Below are positions 51,432 to 59,971 of a stretch of 64,000 nucleotides of DNA, one piece after another. Within the stretch, counting starts at the first letter, position 1. Each line of letters opens with the position of its first letter. Position numbers and translations under genes: made by a program. Location of the stretch: positions 160,193-224,192 of the forward strand of contig JAFSLV010000041.1 in assembly GCA_017448245.1 (NCBI GenBank), in the 5' to 3' direction. Source of the DNA: Lachnospiraceae bacterium (GTDB taxonomy: Bacteria; Bacillota; Clostridia; Lachnospirales; Lachnospiraceae). A model generated the notes under the pieces. It searched no databases. It was not told where the DNA came from and saw nothing but the letters and a program-made list of their open reading frames with translations.

Positions 51432-52697
51432 TCATCCGGCGATGATAAAGACATTGAGTGCCGCCAGAAGCACCAGGAACAACTGCAGGCAGATACCCCA
51501 GATTGTAAATTTAACAAACAGTTTGTTGGCATCATATCCGTGCTGATAAGCAAGATAGTACGCACCGCCCGTGGAAAGCGGACACATCGATGCCCATGTA
51601 TTGCCGATCGAAGATGCGATGATGGCCTTGACGGGATTGAGTCCTGCTGTCAGACAGATCTGCGTGACCAATGGAATCATCGTCGGCAGCACAACGCCGA
51701 TACCGTCAGAGACCATATTGAGGAGTGCTGCCATGGCGCTGGCTGCAGGTGCAACCGTCCTGGCCGTCACGACCGTCGACAGTGCATTTGCGACGAGCTC
51801 CGTCCCGCCGGCAGCCTTGAGCGTTGCGACAAACATGCCCATGCCGCCTACCAGGAACATCGTATTCCAGGGAATCGTCGGATATACGTCCTCGATATCG
51901 ATGCTGGTGATAAAGATCAGTATGCAGGAGATGGTAGTGGCCACCACGATCATGTTAAAGCCCATGAAAATCAGGATAATGTATACCAGAAAGGCAAAAA
52001 GCGTGATCTTATTGTCGCGATCCATCGGCCCGATCTCCTTGCCCAGATCGATCTCCGCATTTTTGGGCCACTTGTATACGCCGCGCACGATATAGATCAA
52101 AATGAAGGACAACACCATCCATACGATTGCCGTCAGATCCAGCGACATACCCAGTTCCACTCCCGCATCCCTTGCAATGCCGCCCGTTAGTATACCCGCC
52201 GGCGAAAAGTGCGAGTACTGTGCAATCAGATTGCCCGGATAATGTAACAACGCAAGCGTCATATAATCCACACCGGTCGCCTTGCAGATCGTCGCCAGCA
52301 TCGGAACGATGATAAAGAATGCCGCCGTACCACCGAAATATCCGATCACCGCATTGATCAGAAAGATGGCGATCGGAAGAATCCTGAGATCTCCCCGCAA
52401 CAGTTTCAAGAGTTTGAAAACCAGTTTTTCCAGCGTCCCGTTGACGGTCGCGATACCGAACAGGAAGCCGACACTGACAAATTGCAGGATGGTGTTGGTC
52501 GGAAATCCGGCGATGATCTGGCGGCAGGCACCGGCCGCACTCGAAATGGATACGCCGTCCTCATTAAAGACAAAGAAACCCAGGATAAAGGCAAACGCCA
52601 CACCTAAAAATCCCGGATTCTTTCCGAATTTTCCTGCGATGATGATGATCAGGATCAGTAATGCAAAACTCACATATGCCGTTGTCATATTTTTCAC
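51432..52697 (-). CDS. SLC13/ion-transporter-superfamily permease (MatC-like dicarboxylate carrier type)
   Basis: A 421-residue membrane protein with about 12 hydrophobic segments. 'NPGFLGVAFAFILGFFV' at the start and 'NTWASMCPLSTGGAYYLAY' near the end are of the type seen in MatC-like/SLC13 carriers, which import carboxylates. It is the first gene of a two-gene operon with the CocE-like hydrolase. It is divergent from the TetR gene, which probably controls it. Confidence 0.75.
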   Translation of the reverse strand: MKNMTTAYVSFALLILIIIIAGKFGKNPGFLGVAFAFILGFFVFNEDGVSISSAAGACRQIIAGFPTNTILQFVSVGFLFGIATVNGTLEKLVFKLLKLLRGDLRILPIAIFLINAVIGYFGGTAAFFIIVPMLATICKATGVDYMTLALLHYPGNLIAQYSHFSPAGILTGGIARDAGVELGMSLDLTAIVWMVLSFILIYIVRGVYKWPKNAEIDLGKEIGPMDRDNKITLFAFLVYIILIFMGFNMIVVATTISCILIFITSIDIEDVYPTIPWNTMFLVGGMGMFVATLKAAGGTELVANALSTVVTARTVAPAASAMAALLNMVSDGIGVVLPTMIPLVTQICLTAGLNPVKAIIASSIGNTWASMCPLSTGGAYYLAYQHGYDANKLFVKFTIWGICLQLFLVLLAALNVFIIAG

Positions 52698-52931
52698 CCC
52701 CTTTATGAAACAATAGAAGCCCGTGTGAGTTACCCTGAGAAAAAGGTATCACAGAAATCTTCACAGCAAAAGCAACGATATCGGTGATTTATTTGTGGAT
52801 TTTATCCAATGGATGATCTGTCCGTCTTGCGTACAAATCCGCTGATTTGTCCGTTTTTTTGACGATCTGGCATTTTTATTCTTTTTTTGGTAAAATAAGG
52901 TGTCCGGCAACAGAATTGCGGGGGGCTTTCC

Positions 52932-53540
52932 ATGGCGGGGCACGCAAAAGAAGAACTATCCAAAGCTCTGTTAAAACTTTCCAACGAGATGCCGCTTGAA
53001 AAAATCGGCGTAAACGATGTGCTCAAAGAAAGCAGCATCAGCCGCCACACTTTTTATGCTTCCTTTCGTGACATCTATGATCTGATTACCTATACCTTTA
53101 TCAACCGGATTATCGATACATCATGGGACATGTTGCGCACTTCCTATGATGACTATTACCACGGCATGCTGACTTCTCTCAAGAAAATGGAACGACATAA
53201 AAAGTTTTGTCTGGAAGCATATATACTGCACGGGCAGAATGCCCCTATTGACTATATTGTACAGCACAGTATAGAAGCGGAATCTCAGGATCTTGTTAAT
53301 CTGACCGGGAAACAACCGGAGGAACTGCCGCTACACATTCTGCGGCTCTATGCACACGGCTGTGTCAATACCAAGATGCACTGGCTCAAAGATCCGCAGG
53401 GCACCACGGCCGAATCCGTCGCCCGGCAGATCACGGATGCGCGATTTGCCCTGTTTGCAGGCATCATCAACGATGATGCGATCATACATCACTCAAAATC
53501 CGTCGGTAGCGATCTGTTTGTGGCGGTTCCTTTTTCATAA
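52932..53540 (+). CDS. TetR/AcrR-family transcriptional regulator
   Basis: A 202-residue regulator. The N-terminal DNA-binding region reads LSKALLKLSNEMPLEKIGVNDVLKESSISRHTFY, with the typical TetR helix-turn-helix and 'FYASFRDIYDLI' exit. The C-terminal part is helical, like DhaS-type TetR proteins. The start at 52932 follows a GGGGGG site. It is divergent from the permease/hydrolase operon across 234 bp, so it probably represses that operon. It is convergent with the metallohydrolase gene. Confidence 0.82.
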   Translation: MAGHAKEELSKALLKLSNEMPLEKIGVNDVLKESSISRHTFYASFRDIYDLITYTFINRIIDTSWDMLRTSYDDYYHGMLTSLKKMERHKKFCLEAYILHGQNAPIDYIVQHSIEAESQDLVNLTGKQPEELPLHILRLYAHGCVNTKMHWLKDPQGTTAESVARQITDARFALFAGIINDDAIIHHSKSVGSDLFVAVPFS

Positions 53541-53550
53541 ACAGCCGGCT

Positions 53551-54528
53551 TCATACACAATACCTCACCACCCCGTTCTCCTCCACGCTGCGTATACTGC
53601 CCCGTTTTTTGAGATAATCCAGATGTGACAGACACTCTCCCGTCGCAAACCACCTCTGCTGCAGGGGAAACTCCTCCCAGCTTGACGCCCGTATCTTCCA
53701 CTTCATGCGCGAAGCGATCTCATAGGCACTCAGGTATGGAGTCTCACGGATGATACGAAGCGTATCTGCAAGGCGTCTTTCATGATGCGCAAGAATCTCT
53801 TCGATCCGCGACTTATATTCCCCGCTCTCCCGGTGTCCGGGCAACGCCAGGCGCACCGGATAATCCTTCACCTTTTTCAGACTCTCGATGTAGGCACCGA
53901 GCGCATCGTCCATCCACGGCCAGCTCGTAATATTGGGTGTGATATCAAAGAGCACGTGATCCCCGGTAAACATGATCCCTTCTTTTTCCATCCACAGCAT
54001 CGTATTGCCGGGCGTATGACCGGGCACCGAGATCACGCGCAGCTCGTAGGTGCCGACTCTCAGAAGCGTCCCCTCTTCCACCGCACACAGACGCTCGTCC
54101 GCGTGATCCATGGTCATCGTGATTGCCTGATTGGTCGAATAGGTCTTTTTGAGGATCTCCTCCGGATATCCCTGCCGGACGTAGAGCGGCAGTCTTTCGC
54201 CGTCCATCTCGCCGCTTAAAAAACGCTTGTAGTAGCCGAGGTCCGTTGCACTCAAATAGATCGGCCTGTCATCCCCGCAGACGAGATCCGCCTGTCCGAT
54301 GTGGTCTCCGTGCATATGTGTGACATACACGCGACGCCTGTCCCTGAAGGACCCGAGCATCGCAAGACCGTCCAGCAGATCCTTCCTGCATTCCGGCCTG
54401 CGAAATCCCGTATCGATCAGGAGGTCACTTTCGTCACCGCGTAAAAAATAGCTGTTCAGGTTTTTCAGCGGATTCTGCGGCAGTGTCAGCCGGATACGGT
54501 ATATGTTTTTGTGTACTTGCGTCACCAT
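53551..54528 (-). CDS. metallo-beta-lactamase-fold hydrolase
   Basis: About 325 residues. The MBL domain has VTHMHGDHIGQADL (HxHxDH, about residues 85-97), then 'VISVPGHTPGNTMLWMEKEGIMFTGDHVLF' (His and Asp ligands) and 'LALPGHRESG'. The C-terminal 80 residues form a winged-helix-like tail (ADTLRIIRETPYLSAYEIASRMKW). The start at 54528 (MVTQVHKNIYRIR) fits family N-termini; the upstream in-frame part to 54687 covers the promoter. The layout matches the lactamase/LACTB2-like hydrolases. Confidence 0.82.
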   Translation of the reverse strand: MVTQVHKNIYRIRLTLPQNPLKNLNSYFLRGDESDLLIDTGFRRPECRKDLLDGLAMLGSFRDRRRVYVTHMHGDHIGQADLVCGDDRPIYLSATDLGYYKRFLSGEMDGERLPLYVRQGYPEEILKKTYSTNQAITMTMDHADERLCAVEEGTLLRVGTYELRVISVPGHTPGNTMLWMEKEGIMFTGDHVLFDITPNITSWPWMDDALGAYIESLKKVKDYPVRLALPGHRESGEYKSRIEEILAHHERRLADTLRIIRETPYLSAYEIASRMKWKIRASSWEEFPLQQRWFATGECLSHLDYLKKRGSIRSVEENGVVRYCV

Positions 54529-54552
54529 GGTTTTTTGCTCCGATCCATGTAT

Positions 54553-54581
54553 ATCATACCATACCGGTATGCATTTTGTAA
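54553..54581 (-). promoter_or_regulatory. metallohydrolase promoter with a palindromic operator between -35 and -10
   Basis: TTACAA (minus, 54581-54576), 17 bp, TATGAT (54558-54553). The spacer contains the perfect 12-bp palindrome CATACCGGTATG (54560-54571), which a repressor would use. The rest of the gap up to 54775 shows no gene. Confidence 0.6.
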
Positions 54582-54775
54582 TACTGTGCAGTTTGATGAA
54601 ACTGTGTAATATTGTGATGATCCGCAAAAAACCCCGAAACTGCTGAACAGTTATCTGGATGCCCCGCAACTGCGAGATATCGATCACTACTGCTTATTTT
54701 GACGAAAACTATTTGCTGTCAACATGAACGTAAAATGTACTTCTTCCGGATTCTTCCCGAATGATAAGTCCTTCT

Positions 54776-55211
54776 TCAGTGTTTCAAAGTAACATTGGTA
54801 TTATCAGGAAATATTATTCCATCTAGAGAAACACTCCCATCGATGATAATATCAATTACATCGCCGGACACAATGCCATATGAATCGAGTCGAAGCTCAT
54901 TGGAAAAATGCAAATCTTGCTTTTGAGCGTTGTCTACCCAGACTTCCATATAATCGGAGGCCAAAGCATCCCGTTTGAGTGTAATGGTACGCGTCGCCGC
55001 GTGCGCCGTCATAGGTTTTAATGCACCACCCGCGACCTGCAGCCACGACAACCCTCCGAGAATACCGCATACAAAAAGCAGCGCTGCCAAAATGATGGCA
55101 AGTGCCGCCTCCTTTACGCGTGATGATCGGGCGCTTTTGCACGTGCCGCAATGCGCCGCAAAGCCAGTGTTTACAAGGGTTTCACCCCCCCCCTAACCGA
55201 TTCTTATGCAT
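54776..55211 (-). CDS. short secreted protein with poly-G tract in its 5' end, out of frame as read (copy A)
   Basis: Translation from the ATG at 55211 gives MHKNRLGGG and stops at TGA (55184-55182) because of a 9-G tract. With 8 G the frame runs on to 54776, giving about 144 residues: a basic n-region, the hydrophobic segment ALAIILAALLFVCGILGGLS, PMTAHAA (signal-peptidase-like site), then 'TITLKRDALASDYMEVWVDNAQ' and a short beta-rich tail. The same MHKN-poly-G-TLVNT start occurs in copy B at 61784. No good ribosome site is seen before this ATG, and a REP-like element lies about 30 bp upstream, so the copy may be inactive. The mature part is not a family I know. Confidence 0.6.
55185..55193 (-). 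repeat. poly-G(9) contingency tract, copy A
   Basis: Nine G on the coding strand starting at codon 7 of the copy A gene. Loss of one G, or gain of two, restores the frame. Confidence 0.7.
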
Positions 55212-55243
55212 GTTCAGAGGACGGTTCTGTGTGCATGTCACCT

Positions 55244-55341
55244 CATCCGCCGGCTTCGCCGGCATCTTTCTCCGTTCCACTCCGGTCGGCGCAAAGCCAA
55301 CGTCCCCCGGACGTTGTGCGCCCTCAAGGGGAAGGCGGATG
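55244..55341. repeat. REP/MITE-like element with CATCCGCC/GGCGGATG ends
   Basis: A 98-bp element with 8-bp terminal inverted repeats and internal hairpins, such as GCCGGC-TTC-GCCGGC (55249-55263) and CCCTCAAGGG. Its central 61 bp recurs at 56379-56439. I know sequences of this kind (CATCCG...CCCTCAAGGGG) as dispersed repeats of gut Clostridia. Confidence 0.55.
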
Positions 55342-55380
55342 CGCGACTGTCCCCTGTGTGTTTGTGCGTTATGTGTAATG

Positions 55381-56286
55381 TCAGTTCGCGGGGCGCAAGG
55401 TGCCGAGCATCCCCGAGATGTAAAAGAACCCGGCGTAGCCTTCTTCATTGAGAAAGGCGACGGTATCCGTCCCCGCGGGAATCGTAAAGGTCAGGCGGTC
55501 ACCCTTGTAGCCTTCACTGAGGAAGCTGACGACAAGCGTGACGTCGGGACGCGCGGCGAGCGCCTCCATCACCGACCGGTGGAAGGAGTACCAGCGGGAT
55601 GTCGTGATCTCCACCGTCGCGCCCTGTGCAGCATTTTGGATCTTTTCCGCCGTCACCTTCTGGAAGGGTCCGTAGGCGGACAGCGGCACGCGGTACAGTA
55701 CCTGCCCGCAGCCCTCGCAGACGCAGATCTCCTCGCCGTCGTTGTGCACGTCGGGCTCCGTCACCGTCTGCCAGGTGTAAGAAGCGTGGCCGGTCGCGCA
55801 ATGCGTATTCACCGGCGGCGCAAGTCTTCCACAAACACTACAGCTGCCTCCGATCCAGATATGGGCTTCCTTATTATGCTCGTATCCGCACGTTTCACAC
55901 TTCTTGAAATGATGAAGCTGGTCAGATCGCAAATCCTGGAAATAAACATGATATTCTACATATTCTTTCCGTGAACATGAAGTGCATTCTTTCCAGTGCC
56001 AGATATCATCAGTATACTTCCAGTCGCTATAGTTTGAATGGTTACATTTATAGTTGCAGTCAGCACAACGGTCGACGTTAAAAGTATGAGTCCGATAATC
56101 GAGCTTTTCCGTACACCCCGACACTGTACAATTATGCCAGTGCCCGTTATCGTCAGCCTGCCAATCGGCTTCCGCGACGTGAGGATGCCCGCTTGTAGCG
56201 GCTGCCGTCATCGCCATACCGCCCAATGTCAACGCACACAATAAAAGCAGCGCTGCCGCCACACCGGCAAGTATCCTTTTTTTCAT
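55381..56286 (-). CDS. secreted His/Cys-module protein with C-terminal 'RWYSFHR/IPAGTD' domain
   Basis: A 301-residue protein with a signal peptide (MKKRILAGVAAALLLLCALTLGG...TAAA). Residues 35-160 are repeated short modules with paired His and Cys (HWHNCTVSGC, CADCNYKCNH, HWKECTSC, CETCGYEH, CSVCGR), likely small metal-binding folds. From about residue 170 comes a domain with CVCEGCGQVLYR, VEITTSRWYSFHRSV, LVVSFLSEGYKG and FTIPAGTDTVAFLNEEGYAG, which is shared with the proteins at 59972 and (weakly) 62461. The promoter has the TTACGG direct repeat. It lies downstream of the response-regulator gene, and the product is likely exported to the surface. Confidence 0.75.
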   Translation of the reverse strand: MKKRILAGVAAALLLLCALTLGGMAMTAAATSGHPHVAEADWQADDNGHWHNCTVSGCTEKLDYRTHTFNVDRCADCNYKCNHSNYSDWKYTDDIWHWKECTSCSRKEYVEYHVYFQDLRSDQLHHFKKCETCGYEHNKEAHIWIGGSCSVCGRLAPPVNTHCATGHASYTWQTVTEPDVHNDGEEICVCEGCGQVLYRVPLSAYGPFQKVTAEKIQNAAQGATVEITTSRWYSFHRSVMEALAARPDVTLVVSFLSEGYKGDRLTFTIPAGTDTVAFLNEEGYAGFFYISGMLGTLRPAN

Positions 56287-56328
56287 TCTTTCCGTCTCCT
56301 GTTTTTGTAATGTACGTTACCGTATTTT

Positions 56329-56360
56329 GTTATATCACACCCACCGTAACAAAACCGTAA
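56329..56360 (-). promoter_or_regulatory. SARP-like direct repeat TTACGG-N5-TTACGG at -35, site A
   Basis: Minus strand: TTACGG (56360-56355), 5 bp, TTACGG (56349-56344), 9 bp, TATAAC (56334-56329). There is no -35 hexamer other than the repeat. The start codon of the secreted gene is at 56286. The same arrangement is found at 61896-61927. Confidence 0.65.
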
Positions 56361-56378
56361 CAAAAATACAGGGGCGTC

Positions 56379-56439
56379 TTCGCCGGCACCTTTCTCCGTT
56401 CCACTCCGGTCGGCGCAAAGCCAACGTCCCCCGGACGTT
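56379..56439. repeat. 61-bp partial copy of the REP-like element
   Basis: Matches 55255-55315 with one mismatch (A to C), without the terminal CATCCGCC/GGCGGATG ends. It lies between the response-regulator stop and site A. Confidence 0.65.
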
Positions 56440-56455
56440 ATAAATCTTCGCATCA

Positions 56456-57244
56456 TTATACGTCTCTTCTGCCGTGGAAGAACTCCGCCCACTCATACCT
56501 GGGCAGAAAATCACGCGGCGTCATCCCTTCCGGATGCCCGCCTCTGTCAAGATGACGGTAATAGTCGCAGTCGATCATTTCCGGTTTGACCGCATATTCG
56601 TTGCGCGTGTGCACAAGGACATCCGCCATGCCGATCTGATCGAGCGTCTTTCTGATTTCCGCAAAATAGATGCGGATATAGCCCCTGTGTCTTTCCGCTT
56701 CGACGGAGTCGGGCCACAGGGCCGCGCAGATCTCGCCGGCGGTGACGCTCAGGCCGCGTTTGACGATAAGATACGCCAACATTTCCTTGGCGGCATTTCT
56801 GCCAAACTGCAGCTTTTCCCCGCGCCAAAACACTTCAAAATTGCCAAAGCACTGTACGCTCAGACGGTCCGCCCCCTCCGTTTTTAACGGCATGCGCAGA
56901 TTGGCAAGCGCTTCCTCGAGCCGCACCGTCCTGACGGGCTTTAGGAGGTATCCGCTGATGTAGAGTTCCCACGCATTCAGGGCGTATTCGGGGTAGGCCG
57001 TCACGACGATGATATTCGTGTCCGGATACCCTGCCCTGACCTTTTTGGCCACGTCGATGCCGTTTAGGCCCGGCATCTCCACGTCCAGAAAAAGCACGTC
57101 AAAGGCCTCGTCTTCCATGACAGCGAGCACCTCTTCGCCGTTTTTCACCACGGTGATCCGGGCTTCTTCGCCCATCACCTTTTTGACGGACCGCGCAAGG
57201 GAAGTGGCGGCGTTTTTTTCATCATCCGCAATCAAAATATTCAT
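56456..57244 (-). CDS. response regulator with SARP/trans_reg_C-like output domain
   Basis: A 262-residue regulator. The receiver domain has MNILIADDEKN (acidic pocket), VLFLDVEMPG (phosphoacceptor Asp about residue 54) and YLLKPV (conserved Lys). The output domain from about residue 125 (SVQCFGNFEVFWRGEKLQF, then KEMLAYLIVKRGLSVTAGEICAALWPD) is the winged-helix of OmpR/SARP type, ending in the BTAD-like tail GMTPRDFLPRYEWAEFFHGR. Its ATG overlaps the stop of the kinase gene. Predicted target is the TTACGG repeat before the secreted genes. A broken copy lies at 61960-62104. Confidence 0.85.
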   Translation of the reverse strand: MNILIADDEKNAATSLARSVKKVMGEEARITVVKNGEEVLAVMEDEAFDVLFLDVEMPGLNGIDVAKKVRAGYPDTNIIVVTAYPEYALNAWELYISGYLLKPVRTVRLEEALANLRMPLKTEGADRLSVQCFGNFEVFWRGEKLQFGRNAAKEMLAYLIVKRGLSVTAGEICAALWPDSVEAERHRGYIRIYFAEIRKTLDQIGMADVLVHTRNEYAVKPEMIDCDYYRHLDRGGHPEGMTPRDFLPRYEWAEFFHGRRDV

Positions 57245-58566
57245 GGTATCTCCCGTCCTTTTTTCGGTATCCTGATCGTGACCGTCGTGCCCCTGCCGGG
57301 CATGCTCTCAACCTGCAGGGTCCCTTTGGATATCCGCTCCACCCTCGCACGCGCATTGGCAATGCCGATGTGGATATGGTCTTCGGAAACAAAGGTCTCT
57401 TTGTCGGCGGATGCGATAGCGCCATCCCGTGCGGCATCCCCCATAAGACTGTCGGTATCAAAACCGGCACCGTCATCTTCGATGACGATCTCGAAGGCGT
57501 CGTTCGTCTCCCGCGTGCGCAGGGTGAGCGTGCCGGCTCCCGTCTTTTTGCGGATGCCGTGTCGGACCGCATTTTCGACAAGCGGCTGCACCGTCAAAGG
57601 AGGCAGTCTGAAATCCTCAGCCTGTATGTCATACACCACCTGCAATTCCTCCCGAAAGCGCAGCTTTTCGAGCGACAGATAAAAATGCGTGTGCTCCAGT
57701 TCTTTTTGAAAAGGCACCGGCTCGGACTTTTCATAAGACTCAAAGTTGGCGCGCAGATAGTCGGAAAAATCGCAGATGGCCTGCTTGGCCTCCTCCACGT
57801 TTTCATCGCACAGACCGTGGATCGTGTTCATCGTGTTGTAGATGAAATGCGGCCGGATCTGGGATGCAAGCAGATGGCGCCTCAGGCGGTCTTCCCGCTC
57901 CTCAATCACGACGTAGCGCAAAAACATCCAGTAGATCATCATCATCGTAATGATCAAGACAACCGTCACCGGCACCATGACCAGGGAGCGGATCCAGGAA
58001 ACCATCATCACCTGTGCGAGCGCCGCAAGCGTCAGCGTGCACACGATCGCAAAAACGCTTTTGATATGCCGCGCCTCCGAGATCCGGATGTACTCCTGCA
58101 CATACCCCGCAAATAACACCTTCATCACCGGAAAAAGAACCACCGTCACCAGGGCGTAGGCGAGCACCAACGGCGGCGTAAATACGCCCCTGTCCTGTTG
58201 AAAAAGATTGACGATCATGATCTGTGCACAGCCGCCGAAAAAGACGATGAACAGGACCATCATATTGCGGAAGGGGGGAACGTCGACCACAAGCGGCGCC
58301 GCCACAATCAGCAGCGCGATTTCCAGAAGAAGCAGAATACTGCCGACCTCATGGCTGCCCCATGCGCCGAGCATGCCGGGAATCGTCAGTTTTAAAAAGA
58401 CACGCAGCACGGTCACCAAAAGAAGCGCGATGCCGAAAACGATGATCGTTTTCTTTCTGTCGCGCCGAAACAGTTCCTCCGGTATGCAGAGGAAATACAA
58501 AATCATTGCAGGCCCCAGCTGCAGCAGATGCCCCAGGGCTTCCATTGTAAAAGTCGTCACGTTCAT
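57241..58566 (-). CDS. sensor histidine kinase (LytS/YehU-like, His_kinase family), 6-7 TM
   Basis: A 441-residue membrane kinase. Residues 1 to about 220 form six or seven hydrophobic segments without a clear extracellular domain. The phospho-acceptor His is in SQIRPHFIYNTMNTIHG (about residue 240), followed by VENAVRHGI (N box), DDGAGFD and GIANARARVE (ATP lid). It precedes the response regulator in an overlapping pair. The signal is unknown; a membrane-embedded sensor suggests a lipophilic or envelope signal. Confidence 0.88.
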   Translation of the reverse strand: MNVTTFTMEALGHLLQLGPAMILYFLCIPEELFRRDRKKTIIVFGIALLLVTVLRVFLKLTIPGMLGAWGSHEVGSILLLLEIALLIVAAPLVVDVPPFRNMMVLFIVFFGGCAQIMIVNLFQQDRGVFTPPLVLAYALVTVVLFPVMKVLFAGYVQEYIRISEARHIKSVFAIVCTLTLAALAQVMMVSWIRSLVMVPVTVVLIITMMMIYWMFLRYVVIEEREDRLRRHLLASQIRPHFIYNTMNTIHGLCDENVEEAKQAICDFSDYLRANFESYEKSEPVPFQKELEHTHFYLSLEKLRFREELQVVYDIQAEDFRLPPLTVQPLVENAVRHGIRKKTGAGTLTLRTRETNDAFEIVIEDDGAGFDTDSLMGDAARDGAIASADKETFVSEDHIHIGIANARARVERISKGTLQVESMPGRGTTVTIRIPKKGREIP

Positions 58567-58572
58567 GCTTTG

Positions 58573-58617
58573 TGGTGCAAAAGGGACGGTTCCTTTTGTA
58601 CCATCCCTTTTGCACCA
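58573..58617. repeat. 14-bp inverted repeat between the kinase and the Rpn-like gene
   Basis: TGGTGCAAAAGGGA and its exact reverse complement flank 17 bp. It lacks a T run, so it may be a small mobile-element remnant. A related sequence (GCAAAAGGAACCGTTCCTTT) forms the terminator at 59915. Confidence 0.55.
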
Positions 58618-58623
58618 TCAACT

Positions 58624-59661
58624 TCATTGCGTTTCAAGTTGTCTGCGCAGCTGCTCGATCTCCTGTTGCATTGCATCGATTTTATGATGCATTGACTCGA
58701 TCTCCTGATCTTTGACCTCGATCTCCGCAGTAAACCGGTTCTCCGCCTCCTCAAGGCGGGTTTCCGCCGCCTCAGCCTTGGCTTCAGCTGCCTCAGCCTT
58801 GGCCTCCGCTTCCTCAAATCGGGTTTCCGCCGCCTCAGCCTTGGCTTCAGCTGCCTCAGCCTTGGCCTCCGCTTCCTCAAATCGCGCTTCCGCCGCCTCA
58901 GCCTTGGCTTCGGCACGCGCCTGTCGGTTGAGTGCGGTTGTATAGACTTCCTCAAACTTTCTTCGCGCGCGGAGAATGGACCGCGCTGATTCGTCTGCAT
59001 TTACCTGATACATCGCTTCCGCCACCTCCGCAACCGTTTCGCTTTCCTCCGCCAGTTTCCGGAGATCCTCCCACGTTTCCGCCCGAAAGACCTCCGCCCA
59101 GTAATCGAGTCTGTTTTCTTTATCTTCCTTTGTTGCGAGCGCTGTTCGATTTAATGATAGCACATTCATACCGAAGATTGTAGTGTAAATATTGCCGTTT
59201 TCCACGTTCGTCAACAAATACCGAGCATAAAACTCCGGATGATCCGGAAAAAGATCATGATTCAGTATCCCGATATGCGTGGTCGGCTTCAGCCGGTCGT
59301 AATCTCTGTCCTCCCCGCGGATATTGTCGTAGGCACGGCAAAGATACAGCAACGAACGTTTGATCCAGTCAGGATCTTTTTCAATCTGCAGCTCGATGTT
59401 CAATATTTCGTTGTTATTCAATTCCACCAGTGTATCCACGATGATCTCTTTCTGGAGATAATCACCGTAGCTGATCGGATTCAGAATCGTTACTTCTCGT
59501 ACATCTTCTTCTTTCAGGCCCTTCAGCGCACAGATCAGTCCTTTCAATCCGCGTCTTGTCCGCGACATCACCATGTGGAACATCATGTCATTTTTGAGCG
59601 TATCTTCCATAGGGCCGCTCGCGCCTGCAAGCTGCCTGGAGAATTTGACTTTTTCTTTCAT
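58624..59661 (-). CDS. Rpn/PD-(D/E)XK nuclease-family 'transposase' with coiled-coil repeat tail
   Basis: A 345-residue protein. Residues 20-240 match the PD-(D/E)XK nuclease family transposase/Rpn group: NDMMFHMVMSR, NNEILNIELQIEKD with the E-x-Q catalytic motif, and 'SLLYLCRAYDNI'. From about residue 250 an Ala/Glu-rich coiled coil follows, with a 21-residue repeat (EAEAKAEAAEAKAEAAETRF type) present two to three times, and ends in a heptad coiled coil. Such proteins are linked to RecA-independent recombination in other bacteria. It is in a rearranged region, which fits. The DNA repeat can change copy number. Confidence 0.8.
   Translation of the reverse strand: MKEKVKFSRQLAGASGPMEDTLKNDMMFHMVMSRTRRGLKGLICALKGLKEEDVREVTILNPISYGDYLQKEIIVDTLVELNNNEILNIELQIEKDPDWIKRSLLYLCRAYDNIRGEDRDYDRLKPTTHIGILNHDLFPDHPEFYARYLLTNVENGNIYTTIFGMNVLSLNRTALATKEDKENRLDYWAEVFRAETWEDLRKLAEESETVAEVAEAMYQVNADESARSILRARRKFEEVYTTALNRQARAEAKAEAAEARFEEAEAKAEAAEAKAEAAETRFEEAEAKAEAAEAKAEAAETRLEEAENRFTAEIEVKDQEIESMHHKIDAMQQEIEQLRRQLETQ
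58738..58917 (-). repeat. 63-bp tandem repeat in the Rpn-like gene
   Basis: Two nearly identical 63-bp units plus diverged partial units encode the 21-residue coiled-coil repeat. The period is clear from GGCCTCCGCTTCCTCAAATC at 58801 and again at 58864. Confidence 0.75.
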
Positions 59662-59766
59662 AGGCTTTTCCTTTGATCCCCCTTTAACAAAAATGCAAAA
59701 ACAGTGTCTTCCCGGGATGGCATACGCAGCGGATGCCGCGCATGGCCGGACGAGGCCGGCAGAAAG

Positions 59767-59795
59767 AATATACCATACGTTTCATTATATGTCAA
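59767..59795 (-). promoter_or_regulatory. promoter of the Rpn-like gene (TTGACA-N17-TATATT)
   Basis: Consensus TTGACA (minus, 59795-59790), 17 bp, TATATT (59772-59767), 106 bp before the start codon. The surrounding 59662-59914 holds no gene. Confidence 0.65.
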
Positions 59796-59914
59796 TATTT
59801 AGTTTATATTTAATTTATGTTTTGTTAACCTGTCGCGGCGGCCTGCATTTGCGACGCCGTTTTGCGGCATGCGCATATGTGTCTGCGCACCTTGCGACGG
59901 AAAAGTAAAAAAAA

Positions 59915-59945
59915 CGGCGCAAAAGGAACCGTTCCTTTCGCGCCG
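59915..59945 (-). terminator. rho-independent terminator of the phase-variable secreted gene (copy B)
   Basis: Minus strand CGGCGCGAAAGGAAC, one-base loop, GTTCCTTTTGCGCCG, then eight T (59914-59907). It lies 27 bp past the stop of the 59972 gene. Confidence 0.75.
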
Positions 59946-59971
59946 CTTTATCCTTTGCGTTATGGTGCGTG

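Noticed and set aside
58738-58917. CRISPR-like array
   Set aside because: The repeats are contiguous 63-bp coding units without spacers.
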